The notes beneath the pieces were generated by a model. The model was not told the DNA's origin and made no database searches. It saw only the letters and a program-made list of their open reading frames with translations. Positions 45,631-55,256 of a DNA stretch of 64,000 nt are shown here, one piece after another. The position numbers and the translations under genes are program-made. Source of the stretch: Endozoicomonas sp. Mp262 (GTDB lineage: Bacteria > Pseudomonadota > Gammaproteobacteria > Pseudomonadales > Endozoicomonadaceae); NCBI RefSeq assembly GCF_025643335.1, contig NZ_CP092489.1:2304501-2368500 (forward strand), in the 5' to 3' direction. The number at the start of each line of letters is the position of its first letter. The first letter of the stretch is position 1.

Positions 45631-48192
45631 TTAGAATGTATAGCCCATATCCAGCATAATACGGTCATCATTGCTCAGGCTGCTGCCGAACTTCTTGCTG
45701 TAGCTTAACTGAGTGGTCAGGCCTTCAACAATTTCAACCTGGCCGCCCACTTTAACAGTACCAAAGCTGCGGTCAGTCTCAGAGATAACCTCATTGATAT
45801 AACCGTTGGTGGAGGCTTCGGTTTTCCAGTTCACCTCCTGATCCTTATCACCTGCCAGCTGCTGACGCCAGTCAAGGTCGGCGTAAGGCCTTACCGCCAT
45901 ACCACTAACCTGGAAGGTTTTGGAAACATTCAGGCCCAGGGCCAGCTCTCCACGTTTCAAGTTAGTATCATCGAACCTGACGGCACCTGCCGTATCTGTT
46001 TTTTCTGCGTAGCTGTCAATATGTTCATATTGGTAGTTCAGGTTGATACGGGGCATCAGGTCAATGCCGGATATATCATAACGGCCATTGGCACCCAGGC
46101 TGCCACCCACCATGATACTGTCGGTTTCACTGGTATTCCTGACAGCAACCACCTTATTGGTATTGGAGTTATCACCCAGGGTGTAGCTACCAACCTGTTC
46201 ATAGTCACCTTTACCAAGGTAGCTGTTAAAGCCCCAGGACCAGTGGTCAGTAATATGCTGGTTCAGGTAGATACCGGCGATATAAGCTTCACGTTCCTGT
46301 TTTCCGGCCATATCCTGTTTAAAGTCCTGCTTGTCACGCTGGACGTTCAGCATAAAACCGCCGCTGGTCTGTTCGCTGATACCGTAATCCATGGCAGCAT
46401 ACAGACGAACACTGTCTACCTTGCCCTTGGCCAGGTTATGGTGTTCGGCGCCATCATGCCTAGAGCCACTGATATTGACATAAGGACGCAGCTCACCTTT
46501 AGCAAGAGGGTTTGCAACCAGTTCAGTACGACGGCTTTCAAACAGTTCAGCCAGTTCGTTTTGCCCGGAGCGGGCCAGGGACTGCATGCTGGCATTATAG
46601 CCAGCTGCTTTCAGGTAACCATTGGAAACCACATCTGCCAGATATTTATGGACGGCACTGGATGGGTGTACGCCATCGGCGAAGATATAGTTTTTAGCGG
46701 CTTCCTGAATCAGCTTTTGTTTTGCTGTGGCTTTTTGCTCTGCGCTGGTGGCTTTGTTGCTGTCAATGGCTGCCAGTTGTGCATTCAGTTCTTCATCCTT
46801 TGGAGAGCACAGTAAGCTGCTGCCGTCACAGAAGGTTTGATTAGCCTTTGCAACATCAAAACCAAATTTTTGCGGATTAGCTTGAATGGTTTTCAGGAAA
46901 CCGTTGATATCAACGTAAATAACGCTGCTTTTGCCCAGGCTGGCCTGGAGCATTTGGTTGAAGCCGTTAACACCCTCGCTGGCGGTAGCTTTTTCTTCTT
47001 CGGACTGGTTGATGTAGTCCGGAGTACCTGTGACATCAGGCATATTGGTGACAACAACATATTTTGCGCCAGCGCCTAAAAGTCTTTTAGTTTGATTGGC
47101 AACTTCCATAGCAGAATCAATGATAATATTTTCTACATTAGCCTTATTTTCTTCAATGGACTGTAGGGCGGCTTGTTGGCCTACTATTTCGGCTTGTTTT
47201 TTTATACTGGCTTGTACTTTAGGGTCGGTTATAGTGCCATTGTTTGTGGCCTGCTCAATTAATTCCTGTGTTTTTTCTGATGCGGCTTTTTCGGCTGCTG
47301 CTTTTGCATAAATAGGGATTAAGTTGGTGGCTGTGCCAGCCCTGAAAAGGTCGTTAGCACCGGCGGTTATGGTATAAAGCGCATTTGAACTGGCCTTGCC
47401 ATCCCGGTCAAGGTACATGGAGACCTGGTCTGCCAAAGTTTTCTGCTGTAGTGGGAAATTGACAGCCAATTTATCAGCAAGTTTTCCTCCTAACATGCCC
47501 TCAAGCGCTTCGATAGTGAAACCAGAGCCATCAAGCATGGAGATGAGTTGCTCTTTTGTTAGCTCTAATGGAAAGGTTGAATCATTGGTACTGGACGTAG
47601 CAGATGCACCACCAGTAGCAAAATTGTTACCATCCGTTTGTTTGTAATCAATGATAGTATTGTTGGGATCGCTTAAATAAGAGTCAAGAATAACCCGCTG
47701 CAGTTCTGCAAAGGCCAAAGCCTGAGAGTTTGTGAGTGAGTCAACAGAGTCAAAGGATTCGGGGATCTGCCCAAGAAGGCTGCTAACTTGCCCTGCCAGG
47801 TCATTTGGCAGCTCCTTAATAGATTCTTTAGCCATATTGATTGCTGAAGAGGGGTTGGCAGCCATCAGTACAGGAAGTAGTTTCAGCATGGTTAATGGCT
47901 GAGCTGTATCTATATTGACAGTAGCTTCCAGAGCTGCTGTTGACTCCTTTCCATAATTATTTGCAAGGTGTCCGGCAGCGGTGCTACCTCCAGGGGTTGT
48001 GAAGTTCTTTATTGATACACCTGTGGGCACCATTGGCATACTGCTGATACCTTTCATAACCCCCATATCAGAAAGACTATCCCCAAACGAGTAAACGTTG
48101 GAAAACTGCGGGTTATAGGCCGCCTGAACAGAACAGGCCATACCAATGGAAAGTGCCAGGGCAGAAAGTTTAAGCTTGGATGTGTGAGACAT
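45631..48192 (-). CDS. GDSL-type autotransporter esterase (EstA-like)
   Basis: A protein of 853 residues. After a signal peptide comes a GDSL hydrolase passenger: nucleophile Ser39 in VYSFGDSLSD, block III TAGANDLFR and the catalytic Asp-His in IFADGVHPSSAVHKYL. The C-terminal about 280 residues are a beta-barrel autotransporter domain ending MLDMGYTF with terminal aromatic. Compared with Pseudomonas EstA (about 646 residues) the passenger has extra helical, Ala/Lys/Glu-rich inserts (about residues 285-365 and 460-510). The ATG at 48192 replaces one 39 bases upstream because SHTSKLKLSALALS gives a clean signal peptide. It should be displayed on the cell surface and split lipids or other esters. 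Confidence 0.9.
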   Translation of the reverse strand: MSHTSKLKLSALALSIGMACSVQAAYNPQFSNVYSFGDSLSDMGVMKGISSMPMVPTGVSIKNFTTPGGSTAAGHLANNYGKESTAALEATVNIDTAQPLTMLKLLPVLMAANPSSAINMAKESIKELPNDLAGQVSSLLGQIPESFDSVDSLTNSQALAFAELQRVILDSYLSDPNNTIIDYKQTDGNNFATGGASATSSTNDSTFPLELTKEQLISMLDGSGFTIEALEGMLGGKLADKLAVNFPLQQKTLADQVSMYLDRDGKASSNALYTITAGANDLFRAGTATNLIPIYAKAAAEKAASEKTQELIEQATNNGTITDPKVQASIKKQAEIVGQQAALQSIEENKANVENIIIDSAMEVANQTKRLLGAGAKYVVVTNMPDVTGTPDYINQSEEEKATASEGVNGFNQMLQASLGKSSVIYVDINGFLKTIQANPQKFGFDVAKANQTFCDGSSLLCSPKDEELNAQLAAIDSNKATSAEQKATAKQKLIQEAAKNYIFADGVHPSSAVHKYLADVVSNGYLKAAGYNASMQSLARSGQNELAELFESRRTELVANPLAKGELRPYVNISGSRHDGAEHHNLAKGKVDSVRLYAAMDYGISEQTSGGFMLNVQRDKQDFKQDMAGKQEREAYIAGIYLNQHITDHWSWGFNSYLGKGDYEQVGSYTLGDNSNTNKVVAVRNTSETDSIMVGGSLGANGRYDISGIDLMPRINLNYQYEHIDSYAEKTDTAGAVRFDDTNLKRGELALGLNVSKTFQVSGMAVRPYADLDWRQQLAGDKDQEVNWKTEASTNGYINEVISETDRSFGTVKVGGQVEIVEGLTTQLSYSKKFGSSLSNDDRIMLDMGYTF

Positions 48193-48318
48193 GTTACTTC
48201 TTGTGTCTATTAGTGTTGATTGGTCTATCAATCTTTTCCGGGATGCTAGCGGGAGGGGGATAAACAGAAACTTAATAATAAAATTAGTTTTAGTAACAAA
48301 TTGTTATTTGTTATTTTC

Positions 48319-48517
48319 TCTCGTTCCCAGCGAGGAGAGGCTGTCGCAAAAGATACTTTATTCACCACAGAGGCCCAGAGAGCGCGGAGAATTGTTTTTT
48401 AAGAGCAATGAAAGCCCTGTGTTCCCTGTGCCTCTGTGGTGAAAAAAAGAGTAAAAAAACCTACTTTTTATCTACAGGACTGGTTTTCGCTACAGCCTCA
48501 GGATGCTGGGAACGAGG
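48319..48517. repeat. Composite palindrome: ACCACAGAGG element nested in a CTCGTTCCC repeat
   Basis: Outer arms CTCGTTCCCAGCG (48320) and GCTGGGAACGAGG (ending 48517). Inside lies GCTGTCGCAAAAG, then ACCACAGAGGCCCAGAG and its partner CTGTGCCTCTGTGGT. This is the third member of the ACCACAGAGG family and has both repeat types together. Confidence 0.75.
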
Positions 48518-48717
48518 CTAAAAAATAATCGTGTATTTTCTTTCTTTATCAATTAATAACACTGGATATTATTGAGAAAAAATATGAATTTGTGGCTTTT
48601 ATTGGATATGGTGTAGTCTTGGAAAATCGAAAGACTGTTTCGTGATTTCGAATACCTCTTAATGCATATTGTGGTAAGTCCAGTGTGCATTGACAGGTTA
48701 TTTGAAGGAAGTCGACG

Positions 48718-51366
48718 ATGTCTGAAAAGCCAATTGCATCAGAGAGCCATGTGTCCCTGAGACGCAATGTCAATTTATTGGGCACCTTGCTGGGTAATAC
48801 CATAAAGGCGGACAAAGATGAGCCTTTCTTTAACAAGATCGAAACGATCCGGCAGCTGGCTAAAGCCGCCCGTGCCGGAAGTAATGACGATCATAATGCA
48901 CTATTAAAACTGCTAAAAAATCTTTCTGATGATGAACTGGTTCCTGTGGCCAGGGCATTCAGCCATTTCCTGAATCTATCCAATATTGCCGAGCAGTTTC
49001 ACTCTGTCTCCAGGCAGCGTGAAGAAAATTTCTGTGTCCCTGATCATCTTGATGAATTACTGGCGCGTCTCAAACATCAGGGTTTCTCTAATGACCAGAT
49101 TGTTGAAAGTATTGCCAATCTTGATATCGAGGTGGTGCTAACAGCCCATCCTACAGAAGTAACCCGTCGTACGGTGATTCAAAAATACGAACAGATCTTC
49201 AAGTGCCTGAAGTCTCTGGAAAGTGATGACCTGAGTGAACGGGAGCGAAGCCGCCTGCAAAATCGTATGCAGCAGCTCATTAGCCAGGCCTGGCATACCT
49301 TTGAATTTCGCTCTGAACGACCCACACCCGTGGATGAGGCCAAGGGTGGGTTTGCCACCATTGAGCACTCATTATGGGAAGCGGTGCCGCGTTATGTGCG
49401 CGGTATTGATGAACGTCTCAGGGAGCATACCGGGCAGCCATTGCCCATTGATGCTGTACCTATCCGTTTCTCGTCATGGATGGGAGGGGATCGGGACGGC
49501 AACCCCTTTGTAACGGCAAAAGTGACCAGGGAAGTGTTACTGCTGAGTCGCTGGATGGCGGCAGATATGTACCTGCGCGACCTGAAACCATTAATTGGCG
49601 AGTTATCCATGAACCAGTGCAGTGATGCGCTGCGTGCGGAAGTGGGCGACTGTCGTGAGCCTTACCGGGTTATCCTTAAGAAGCTGCGGGCACGATTGCG
49701 TCAGACGCAAAGTTGGTGTGAACAGAAACTGGAGGGTGATTCCGTTCTGGGTATTTTGCAGAATACCGAGGCGTTATTGAAACCCCTAAGGCTTTGTTAT
49801 GACTCTTTGCATGAATGTGGTTTAGGAATCATTGCGGACGGCCCCCTGCTGGATATGCTCAGGCGAGCCCACTGTTTCGGTCTGACCCTGATCAAGCTGG
49901 ATATTCGCCAGGAGTCTGAACGCCATACTGAAGCACTGAGTGAACTCACCCGTGCCCTGGGAATGGGGGATTACGGGCACTGGGATGAGTCCCAGCGCCA
50001 GACCTTTCTGTTAAATGAGCTGCAAAGCCCTCGCCCTCTTCTTCCAAAGGATTGGCAACCTTCCCCCAACGTCAGGGAAGTGATTGATACCTGTAAGGCC
50101 ATTGCAGAGGAAGGACCGGGAGCACTGGGTCCCTATGTGATATCGATGGCTACTGCGCCTTCGGATGTGTTGGCGGTTGCCCTGTTGCTCAAAGAAAGCG
50201 GTGTCAGCTTTGATATGCCCATTGTGCCGCTTTTTGAAACCCTGGATGACCTGGACTCTGCCGCTGACTGTATTGACCACTTGCTTTCCCTGCCCTGGTA
50301 TCGGGGCTATTGTCATGGTCGGCAAATGGTGATGATTGGTTATTCTGATTCCGCCAAGGACGCTGGCTGGATGTCCGCAGCCTGGGCACAGTATCGGGCC
50401 ATGGAGTCATTGACAGAGGTATGTCGTCAAAAGAGCATCAAACTGACATTGTTTCATGGCCGTGGTGGCACCATTGGCCGTGGTGGTGGTCCTGCCCATG
50501 CGGCAATACTTTCACAGCCACCGGGATCAGTGGATGGCCATTTGAGAGTGACCGAGCAGGGGGAAATGATTCGATTCAAGTTTGGGTTCCCCAGAGTTGC
50601 CATCCAAAGCCTGTTTATCTATACCAGTGCGACCCTGGAGGCGACCTTGTTACCGCCACCCGTGCCAAAAGAGCACTGGAGGGAGGTGATGGGGCAGCTC
50701 TCAGCCGACTCCCTTGACGTTTATCGGGGTGTGGTGCGTGATGAACCTGACTTTGTTCCTTATTTTCGTGCGGTAACACCCGAGCGTGAGCTGGCTAAAT
50801 TACCCCTGGGGTCCCGCCCTGCCAAACGTCGTCAGGAGGGTGGAGTGGAGAGCCTCAGGGCCATTCCCTGGATTTTTGCCTGGACCCAGAACCGGTTAAT
50901 GCTGCCTACCTGGCTAGGCTTTGGTGTGGCACTGGATAATGCCTTAAAAAGTGGCCGTAAAGACATTCTGGAAGAAATGATTGAGCAATGGCCATTTTTC
51001 AAGGCCAGGCTGGATATGCTGGAAATGGTGTTTATGAAAGCAGACCCTCAATTGGTTAGTTTTTATGAGGAACGGCTGGTGCCTGATAATTTGAAGCCGT
51101 TGGGAAAGCGATTGCGAACCATGCTTACGAATGCCATTGAGGTGTTGATTAATCTTAAAGGGGGAAAGGAACTGATGTCTGGTCAGCCTCAGTCCAGGGA
51201 TGCCATTGCCTTGAGAAATCCTTATACCGATCCGTTGAATTTTCTTCAGGCAGAATTGCTGCAACGGGTCAGGACTCAGCCTGAGGATCAGCCCTGCGAA
51301 AACCTGGAGCAGGCCCTAATGATTACAATGGCGGGTATTGCTGCCGGAATGCGTAATACGGGCTAA
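48718..51366 (+). CDS. ppc: Phosphoenolpyruvate carboxylase
   Basis: An 882-residue enzyme, the same length as E. coli Ppc, that carboxylates PEP to oxaloacetate to refill the TCA cycle. The catalytic His is in VLTAHPTEVTRRT (about 144), with FHGRGGTIGRGGGP and GYSDSAKDAGW around the active site, and the C-terminus ends GMRNTG. The aspartate-inhibition residues are not checked. GGAAG precedes the ATG. Monocistronic. Confidence 0.97.
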   Translation: MSEKPIASESHVSLRRNVNLLGTLLGNTIKADKDEPFFNKIETIRQLAKAARAGSNDDHNALLKLLKNLSDDELVPVARAFSHFLNLSNIAEQFHSVSRQREENFCVPDHLDELLARLKHQGFSNDQIVESIANLDIEVVLTAHPTEVTRRTVIQKYEQIFKCLKSLESDDLSERERSRLQNRMQQLISQAWHTFEFRSERPTPVDEAKGGFATIEHSLWEAVPRYVRGIDERLREHTGQPLPIDAVPIRFSSWMGGDRDGNPFVTAKVTREVLLLSRWMAADMYLRDLKPLIGELSMNQCSDALRAEVGDCREPYRVILKKLRARLRQTQSWCEQKLEGDSVLGILQNTEALLKPLRLCYDSLHECGLGIIADGPLLDMLRRAHCFGLTLIKLDIRQESERHTEALSELTRALGMGDYGHWDESQRQTFLLNELQSPRPLLPKDWQPSPNVREVIDTCKAIAEEGPGALGPYVISMATAPSDVLAVALLLKESGVSFDMPIVPLFETLDDLDSAADCIDHLLSLPWYRGYCHGRQMVMIGYSDSAKDAGWMSAAWAQYRAMESLTEVCRQKSIKLTLFHGRGGTIGRGGGPAHAAILSQPPGSVDGHLRVTEQGEMIRFKFGFPRVAIQSLFIYTSATLEATLLPPPVPKEHWREVMGQLSADSLDVYRGVVRDEPDFVPYFRAVTPERELAKLPLGSRPAKRRQEGGVESLRAIPWIFAWTQNRLMLPTWLGFGVALDNALKSGRKDILEEMIEQWPFFKARLDMLEMVFMKADPQLVSFYEERLVPDNLKPLGKRLRTMLTNAIEVLINLKGGKELMSGQPQSRDAIALRNPYTDPLNFLQAELLQRVRTQPEDQPCENLEQALMITMAGIAAGMRNTG

Positions 51367-51411
51367 ATATAGCTAAATAACCTGAGTTCGACATAAGCAA
51401 CTGATTTTTAG

Positions 51412-51469
51412 ACTCGTTCCCAGGCTCCAGAGGGCATTGCGACACACTCTGGATGCCGGGAACGCGAGG
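51412..51469. repeat. Palindromic repeat, CTCGTTCCC family
   Basis: GACTCGTTCCCAGGCTCCAG at 51412 faces CCGGGAACGCGAGG at 51457-51470. The inner arms CCAGAG and CTCTGG also pair. It lies 45 bases after ppc and may act on the end of its transcript. Confidence 0.7.
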
Positions 51470-52040
51470 AATATCTCCCGCTCTGACTGAACACGTCAAA
51501 CGCATTGAAATGATGGATTGGTCTAATCGGTATTCTAACGGCTATTTTCATATATTATTTTTATTTGCCTTATGGGCTAAAAATAGATGTTATTTTCTCT
51601 TAACTATTCTTTCTTGGTTGTTTTTACTGCATCTTGCCACATTTAATAGTTATTCATTATATTGATTTAATATGCGCTTTTTTTTAGTTCGCAATCACGT
51701 TGCTTGATATCGGTTAGCGTGACTTGATTGCGGCTTATATCTTTTTTCTGTTTTTTTACTGTGTTTTTTTCGGTCATGTTTCGCGCTTTCTTATCACCAC
51801 TTCGTAAATTACAGATTATGATTTAATCGTATTTAGTTATAAATAAATGAAAAATTATTCATATAACGCTTCCATACAAAAACAGGTAATAATTTTTCGT
51901 GAGTCAACAGCCCCTGGCAGACCCGATCGTATCCATGGTACAGGCTCACGGCTATGATCAAGAAGTGAACAAGCCAGCTGTTATAGCATGATGATTATCA
52001 GGTGCTATAGAGGGATACAAAAAAACCAGCCGGAGATATT
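51470..52040. other. Long AT-rich intergenic region before the peptide transporter
   Basis: It contains AT-rich tracts and a half copy of the AGGGGCT repeat (GTCAACAGCCCCT, 51903-51915). I see no gene. It likely carries the transporter promoter. Confidence 0.4.
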
Positions 52041-53534
52041 ATGTCGCAGTCGTTTAATGTGCTGAAGCAGCCCAAGCCGTTCTACATGATCTTTTTTATC
52101 GAGCTGTGGGAGCGCTTTGGCTACTATGGTCTCCAGGCTTTGCTGGCTGTCTATTTTGTCCGGATGCTGGGCATGCCGGAAACAGAGTCCTTTGTCACAT
52201 TCGGTGCGTTCAGTGCCCTGGTTTACGGACTGGTGGCCATCGGCGGGTTTCTGGGTGACAAGGTGCTGGGCACGAAGCGCACCATGTTATTAGGTGCTAT
52301 CGTGCTCACCATCGGTTATGTACTGATGACCATGGCCGGTGAAAATCGCAGTCTGGTATACCTGGCGCTGGGTTCTATTGCTGTGGGTAATGGCTTGTTT
52401 AAGGCCAACCCCTCCAGCCTGCTGGCAAAATGCTACGGTGAGGGGGATCAGCGTCTTGATGGTGCATTCACCATGTACTATATGTCTGTGAATATTGGCT
52501 CTATGGTTTCCATGGTTGCCGTCCCTTATATTGCCGATGCCTATGGTTGGAGCATGGGCTTTCTGACCAGTGTCATTGGTTTGGCAGTGGCTCTTGTTAA
52601 CTATGTATTAACCCGTCACTGGGTGGCGGATATGGGATCGGAGCCGGATTTCCGTCCTGTGCCCTTCTCTACTTTTGCCCTGGTGGTTGCAGGTGTTGTG
52701 GCTGCCTGCTTTGTTTGTGCCTGGATCCTTGATCACCTGACAGTGGCTCATCTTTTGCTTGCAGTAGTGGGAGCTGTTGTCCTGTTAATATTCCTGAAAG
52801 AAATTCTTGCTTCGGCAGGTGCCGAACGTCGCAAGATGGTTGTGGCACTGATTCTGATGATACAGGCCATTGCTTTCTTTGTGCTTTATATGCAAATGCC
52901 CACATCCCTGAACTTTTTTGCCATTAATAATGTGGAACCGACTTTGTTGGGCATTACTGTGAACCCACTGACTTTCCAGTCCCTGAACCCCTTCTGGATT
53001 ATGGTGGCAAGCCCTGTATTGGCCTACCTCTACAATCGCAGTGGCAGTAATGGCAAAGATCTTTCCATGCCAACCAAGTTTGCGCTGGGCATGCTATGCA
53101 GTGCTGGTAGCTTTATGGTATTGCCTCTGGCGATCCAGTTTGCCAATGAACAGGGCATGGTGTCTTCCAACTGGATTGTGCTGAGTTATTTGTTCCAGTC
53201 CATTGGTGAGCTGATGATTAGTGGTCTGGGGCTGTCTATGGTTGCCCAGCTGGTTCCGGAGCGTCTCCACGGCTTTATTATGGGAGCCTGGTTTCTGACC
53301 ACTTCTGCCGCTTCTGTATTGGCGGGTTTCCTGGCCGGGTTTACAGCGCCTCCTGCTGGTGACCAGGCTTCCAGTGCCCTGCAAACATTGCCTATTTATG
53401 GTCATTTCTTTGAAACTATTGGTCTGATTGCAGTGGGTATCGCCTTGGTGATGCTCATCACGGCACCCTGGTTGAATCGAATGATTGAGGCAAAAGATGA
53501 AATAGAAATAGGTGGTGAGCTGGCAAAGGCTTAA
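52041..53534 (+). CDS. POT-family proton-dependent oligopeptide transporter
   Basis: A 497-residue transporter with about 12-14 membrane helices. The signature ExxERFxYY is in FIELWERFGYYGLQ. It imports di- and tripeptides with protons, as in E. coli DtpA/DtpB. The remaining family blocks such as GDKVLGTKRTM and NPSSLLAKCYGEGDQRLDGAFTMYYM match. GGAG precedes the ATG. It ends at a terminator. Confidence 0.93.
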   Translation: MSQSFNVLKQPKPFYMIFFIELWERFGYYGLQALLAVYFVRMLGMPETESFVTFGAFSALVYGLVAIGGFLGDKVLGTKRTMLLGAIVLTIGYVLMTMAGENRSLVYLALGSIAVGNGLFKANPSSLLAKCYGEGDQRLDGAFTMYYMSVNIGSMVSMVAVPYIADAYGWSMGFLTSVIGLAVALVNYVLTRHWVADMGSEPDFRPVPFSTFALVVAGVVAACFVCAWILDHLTVAHLLLAVVGAVVLLIFLKEILASAGAERRKMVVALILMIQAIAFFVLYMQMPTSLNFFAINNVEPTLLGITVNPLTFQSLNPFWIMVASPVLAYLYNRSGSNGKDLSMPTKFALGMLCSAGSFMVLPLAIQFANEQGMVSSNWIVLSYLFQSIGELMISGLGLSMVAQLVPERLHGFIMGAWFLTTSAASVLAGFLAGFTAPPAGDQASSALQTLPIYGHFFETIGLIAVGIALVMLITAPWLNRMIEAKDEIEIGGELAKA

Positions 53535-53553
53535 GACTACTTTTTATTCAAAT

Positions 53554-53582
53554 GGCAGCTTTTAAAGCTGCCATTATTTATT
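53554..53582 (+). terminator. Terminator after the peptide transporter
   Basis: GGCAGCTTTTAAAGCTGCC is a perfect palindrome followed by ATTATTTATTT, a T-rich but broken run. Probable intrinsic terminator. Confidence 0.7.
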
Positions 53583-53721
53583 TCTCAGCAATAATACAAG
53601 CCAAGTGAGATATGTATAAATGGTGGCGGAAATTCTAAATCAGTAAACGGATACTATTCTAAATGAAGGATTCCTGCTATATGATCAATGGGGAAAAAAT
53701 AATAATTAGCAGGATAATGCC

Positions 53722-54861
53722 GTGAAAGAAGTGGTCATCAGTGGTACCGGACTCTATACCCCTCCAAATGCAATCAGCAATGATCAGTTGGTTGACTCAT
53801 TTAACACCTGGGTTCAGTTAGAAAACCAGCGACGTGTGATTGAGGCTGCTGAAAGTAATTCTGAGCCAGTACTGTTACAGGAAAGCAGTAGTGCATTTAT
53901 TGAAAAAGCATCGGGTATTAGAAGCCGTTACGTGGTGGATACAGACGGTATTCTTGACCCTTTGAATATGTGTCCTCGACTCTCTGAACGACCTGATGAC
54001 AAACCTTCTATCCAGTGTGAAATGGCGCTGCAAGCGGCAAAGGGGGCATTATCACAGGCAAAGCTTGAACCCGAACAGCTTGATGGGGTCATTGTTGCCT
54101 GCTCCAACTTTCAGCGGCCCTATCCTGCCATTGCGGTAGAAGTACAGCATTATCTTGGGGCTGGCGGTTTTGCCTATGATATGAATGTGGCCTGCTCATC
54201 AGCCACTTTTGGTATTCAGGCTGCCTGTGATGCCATTCGCAGTGGCAGTGCCCGTCGAATACTAATGGTTAACCCTGAAATTTGCTCCGGACACCTGAAT
54301 TTCAGGGACAGGGACAGCCATTTTATTTTTGGTGATGCCTGTACTGCCGTGATTATCGAAGCCGGAAAGCTGGCGGCAGCCCGGGTAAATAATAAAAATA
54401 GTTTCAGAGTTCTGGGGAGTAAGCTCTGGACGGGATTTTCCAATAATATACGGAATAACTTTGGCTTTATGAACCGTACTGAGCCTGATGGAGAAGGTAA
54501 GCCGGATAAATTATTTGTACAGAATGGCCGCAAAGTGTTTAAAGATGTATGCCCGAAGGTGGCAGAACATATTACTGAACATCTGTCTTCTCTGGACTTA
54601 TCCACATCAGACCTTAAACGTTTATGGCTGCATCAGGCAAATCTGAATATGAACCTGCTGGTTGCCCGAAAGGTACTTGGGCATGAGCCTTCTTTGGCAG
54701 AGGCTCCGGTTATTCTTGATGAATATGCCAATACCAGTTCGGCAGGCTCTATTATTGCGTTTCATAAGCACTCAATGGATTTTAATACCGGTGATAAAGG
54801 TGTGATTTGCTCTTTTGGAGCCGGTTATTCGGTGGGAAGTGTAGTGGTGGAAAAAACTTAA
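53722..54861 (+). CDS. Beta-ketoacyl-ACP synthase III family enzyme
   Basis: A 379-residue thiolase-fold enzyme. The catalytic Cys is about residue 158 in DMNVACSSATF, the His is in WLHQANLN and the Asn in EYANTSSAGS, the KAS III triad. It is longer than FabH (about 317) by an N-terminal region and matches the Pseudomonas PA3286-type synthases thought to use medium-chain acyl-CoA. The start is GTG (53722) with AGGA 8 bases before it. The acyl donor cannot be told from the sequence. Confidence 0.87.
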   Translation: MKEVVISGTGLYTPPNAISNDQLVDSFNTWVQLENQRRVIEAAESNSEPVLLQESSSAFIEKASGIRSRYVVDTDGILDPLNMCPRLSERPDDKPSIQCEMALQAAKGALSQAKLEPEQLDGVIVACSNFQRPYPAIAVEVQHYLGAGGFAYDMNVACSSATFGIQAACDAIRSGSARRILMVNPEICSGHLNFRDRDSHFIFGDACTAVIIEAGKLAAARVNNKNSFRVLGSKLWTGFSNNIRNNFGFMNRTEPDGEGKPDKLFVQNGRKVFKDVCPKVAEHITEHLSSLDLSTSDLKRLWLHQANLNMNLLVARKVLGHEPSLAEAPVILDEYANTSSAGSIIAFHKHSMDFNTGDKGVICSFGAGYSVGSVVVEKT

Positions 54862-55256
54862 TCAACTGGAGGTCACTGATGTTCCATTGCATAGCTCAGT
54901 ATTTTTGCAAGTAGCTATGGTGCTATTTTAGTGCTTTTAGACATCAGTAGACCTCTAATTTAAAATGCTGTAGGGAGGGAATAGTACCTGCTCAAATAGG
55001 AGTACATATGGGCAGGTGCTTATGACTAAAACCTGAATCCGTGATTTCTTGATTTGCCCGGCAGTTTTGAAAATGTGCTGATTAATTTTTTCCTTTGAAA
55101 ATAACTCGGGTTATTGATTGAAGTGTTTTTATGTCGTTTTTAAGCATAAATGCTGATCAAAATATCATCAAACTTGAAGACAGGTTGAAAGAAGCCCTAC
55201 CGTTATCAATACAGTACTTTCTCATTTATGGCATTTTTTTCTATCTCGCTATTCAA
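54862..55256. other. Intergenic region between the KAS III gene and the IS1380 transposase
   Basis: No gene or strong repeat is seen. It probably contains the left end of the IS1380 element, but I could not find clear inverted ends. Confidence 0.4.

Noticed and set aside
48549-48836. 95-codon minus ORF at the ppc start
   Set aside because: It overlaps the strongly supported ppc start antisense and has no recognisable product.
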